Shown here: positions 14,705 through 15,567 of the stretch, in pieces
How positions within the stretch are numbered: position 1 is the stretch's first letter
Layout: the number at the start of each line of letters is the position of its first letter
Origin: an uncultured Clostridia bacterium
GTDB taxonomy: Bacteria > Bacillota > Clostridia > Christensenellales > Aristaeellaceae
Reading direction: 5' to 3'
NCBI GenBank assembly: GCA_946409855.1
Contig: CAMJXZ010000034.1
Span: 1-15,567, forward strand
DNA length: 15,567 nt
Translations under genes and position numbers: made by a program
The notes under the pieces: generated by a model
What the model saw: the letters and a program-made list of their open reading frames with translations, nothing else
What the model was told of the DNA's origin: nothing
The model's database searches: none

Positions 14705-14731
14705 TCTGAGCGCTTCCGTCAGCGTTTCCTG

Positions 14732-14760
14732 ACCGCCGGCCCGGCCGGCGGTTTTTCTTT
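14732..14760 (+). terminator. Intrinsic terminator
   Basis: ACCGCCGGC (14732-14740) pairs with GCCGGCGGT (14744-14752) over a 3-base loop, followed by TTTTCTTT. It lies 28 bases after the membrane protein stop. Confidence 0.85.
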
Positions 14761-14798
14761 CGGGAAGCACGTGGAACGGTACGAACCGGCTCAAATGG

Positions 14799-14840
14799 CG
14801 GGGCCGCCGCGTCCAATCCGACGCGGCGGCCCCGTTTTTT
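14799..14840 (+). terminator. Second, stronger intrinsic terminator
   Basis: A 15-bp perfect stem (14799-14813 with 14820-14834, 6-base loop) is followed by six T. The T-run is on the plus strand only, so it ends rightward transcription before the convergent uxaB gene. The remaining bases to 14922 show only a weak GGGGC/GCCCC hairpin that could serve the minus-strand gene. Confidence 0.85.
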
Positions 14841-14922
14841 ATGGATGAAAATACGCAAGATTCATTTCACGGTCAGAAGTCTCCGCCCCGGGGCAAAAGC
14901 GCCCCCGATGGCAGGATGCCTT

Positions 14923-15567
14923 TTACAGGCAGGCGGCGAAGGCGGCTTTGGCGCCCTTTTCGCGGATCAGCCGCAGCCCGCTGACCACCGCGGGTTCGAG
15001 GCCTTCGACCTGCGTCAGGTCCCGGTCCCACATCTGCTCGTTGGTCAGCACGGCGTGCACCAGTTCTTCCGGCGTGTCGTTCCGGTGGGCCCAGAAGAAT
15101 TCCAGCGCCCAGCGGTCGTCGCTGATCAGGTAGGTGTTGCCCTTGGGGCGTTTGCAGACCAGGCCCTTGTCGTTAAGCTCCTGGATGTCGCTGCTGTAGA
15201 AGGCGATGTAGGCGGCCAGGCTCATGGTCAGGCAGGCAGGCAGCTTGCCCTTTTCGGCGAAATATTCCAGGAAGGAGGGCATGTTGCGGGCCTTCCACTT
15301 GGAGGTGGAGTTCAGGGAGATGCTCATCAGCTCGTGGTTGACGAAGGGGTTGTTGAACCGGTCCTGCACGGCGGCGGCGAAATTCCGGAGATCCTCCTTG
15401 TCCAGCGGCAGGACGGGCACGATCTCGTCGTAGAGCATCTTGTTCATGAAGCCGCGGATCACGTCGTCGTTCATGCAGTCGCGCACGATGTCAAAGCCCG
15501 CCAGATAGGCGCCCAGCACGAAGCCGGTGTGCGCGCCGTTGAGGATGCGGACCTTGCGCTTCTTGTA
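14923..15567 (-). CDS. uxaB: Tagaturonate reductase, C-terminal part (runs off the right edge)
   Basis: The frame is open to the window end and gives the last 214 residues of a protein usually near 480-490 long. The first visible residues read YKKRKVRILNGAHTGFVLG; the KVRILNGAH block is the Lys...Asn...His catalytic signature of the mannitol dehydrogenase superfamily. Further on come FNNPFVNHELMSISLNSTSK and the helical C-terminal domain ending at TAA 14923. Tagaturonate reductase turns D-tagaturonate into D-altronate with NADH, the second step of D-galacturonate (pectin) breakdown. Fructuronate reductase and mannitol-1-phosphate dehydrogenase are relatives; the residues around NGAHT and NHELMSI fit UxaB better. 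The substrate-determining N-terminal half lies outside the window. Confidence 0.85.
   Translation of the reverse strand, partial: YKKRKVRILNGAHTGFVLGAYLAGFDIVRDCMNDDVIRGFMNKMLYDEIVPVLPLDKEDLRNFAAAVQDRFNNPFVNHELMSISLNSTSKWKARNMPSFLEYFAEKGKLPACLTMSLAAYIAFYSSDIQELNDKGLVCKRPKGNTYLISDDRWALEFFWAHRNDTPEELVHAVLTNEQMWDRDLTQVEGLEPAVVSGLRLIREKGAKAAFAACL

Overview
The window looks like chromosome from a GC-rich, anaerobic member of the Bacillota (class Clostridia or a close relative), probably from a gut or rumen habitat. The grounds are purine-rich Shine-Dalgarno sites (AAGGAGG, AAAGGAG), tightly overlapping genes, citrate lyase genes with a citXG fusion, a clostridial-type tagaturonate reductase, and palindromic intergenic repeats of a kind I associate with gut Clostridia. 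No rRNA or tRNA gene and no taxonomic marker is present, so this placement is an inference.

Region 1 (1-9247, plus strand) is one long, nearly gapless gene string built around citrate lyase. It opens with the 3' part of an aconitase-superfamily hydratase. A flavin-reductase-like protein, a YhcH/YjgK/YiaL sugar-acid protein and two half-size chromate-transporter-family (CHR) membrane proteins follow. Then come citD, citE and citF (acyl carrier protein, citryl-CoA lyase, citrate CoA-transferase), a fused citXG that makes and attaches the prosthetic group, and citC, which acetylates that group. The logic is a tri- or hydroxy-acid degradation pathway. The hydratase can interconvert aconitate-like acids and citrate-like acids, and the lyase splits the product to acetate and oxaloacetate. 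No classical citrate carrier is visible; the CHR pair is the only transporter. Two similar GC-rich hairpins sit after citF and after citC, and may set the ratio of structural to maturation genes and then end the transcript.

Region 2 (9248-9652) is non-coding and packed with diverged, palindromic repeat units.

Region 3 (9653-13477, minus strand) is a three-gene operon behind a good sigma-A promoter (13582-13610). It encodes a MotA/TolQ/ExbB/ZorA-like proton-channel subunit with a long helical tail, a MotB/ZorB-like partner with one membrane helix, a coiled coil and an OmpA-type peptidoglycan-binding domain, and a membrane-anchored VanX-like D-Ala-D-Ala dipeptidase with an extra N-terminal domain. 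The genes overlap by 8 and 3 bases. This combination of an ion-driven, wall-anchored motor and a wall-precursor peptidase is the most unusual thing in the window.

Region 4 (13478-14212) is non-coding. It holds the divergent promoters, a 24-base inverted repeat around an 86-base loop, and a 25-26-base direct repeat. Region 5 is a four-helix membrane protein of unknown function (14213-14704, plus) followed by two strong intrinsic terminators. Region 6 is the C-terminal part of a tagaturonate reductase (minus strand, running off the right edge), a step of galacturonate catabolism.
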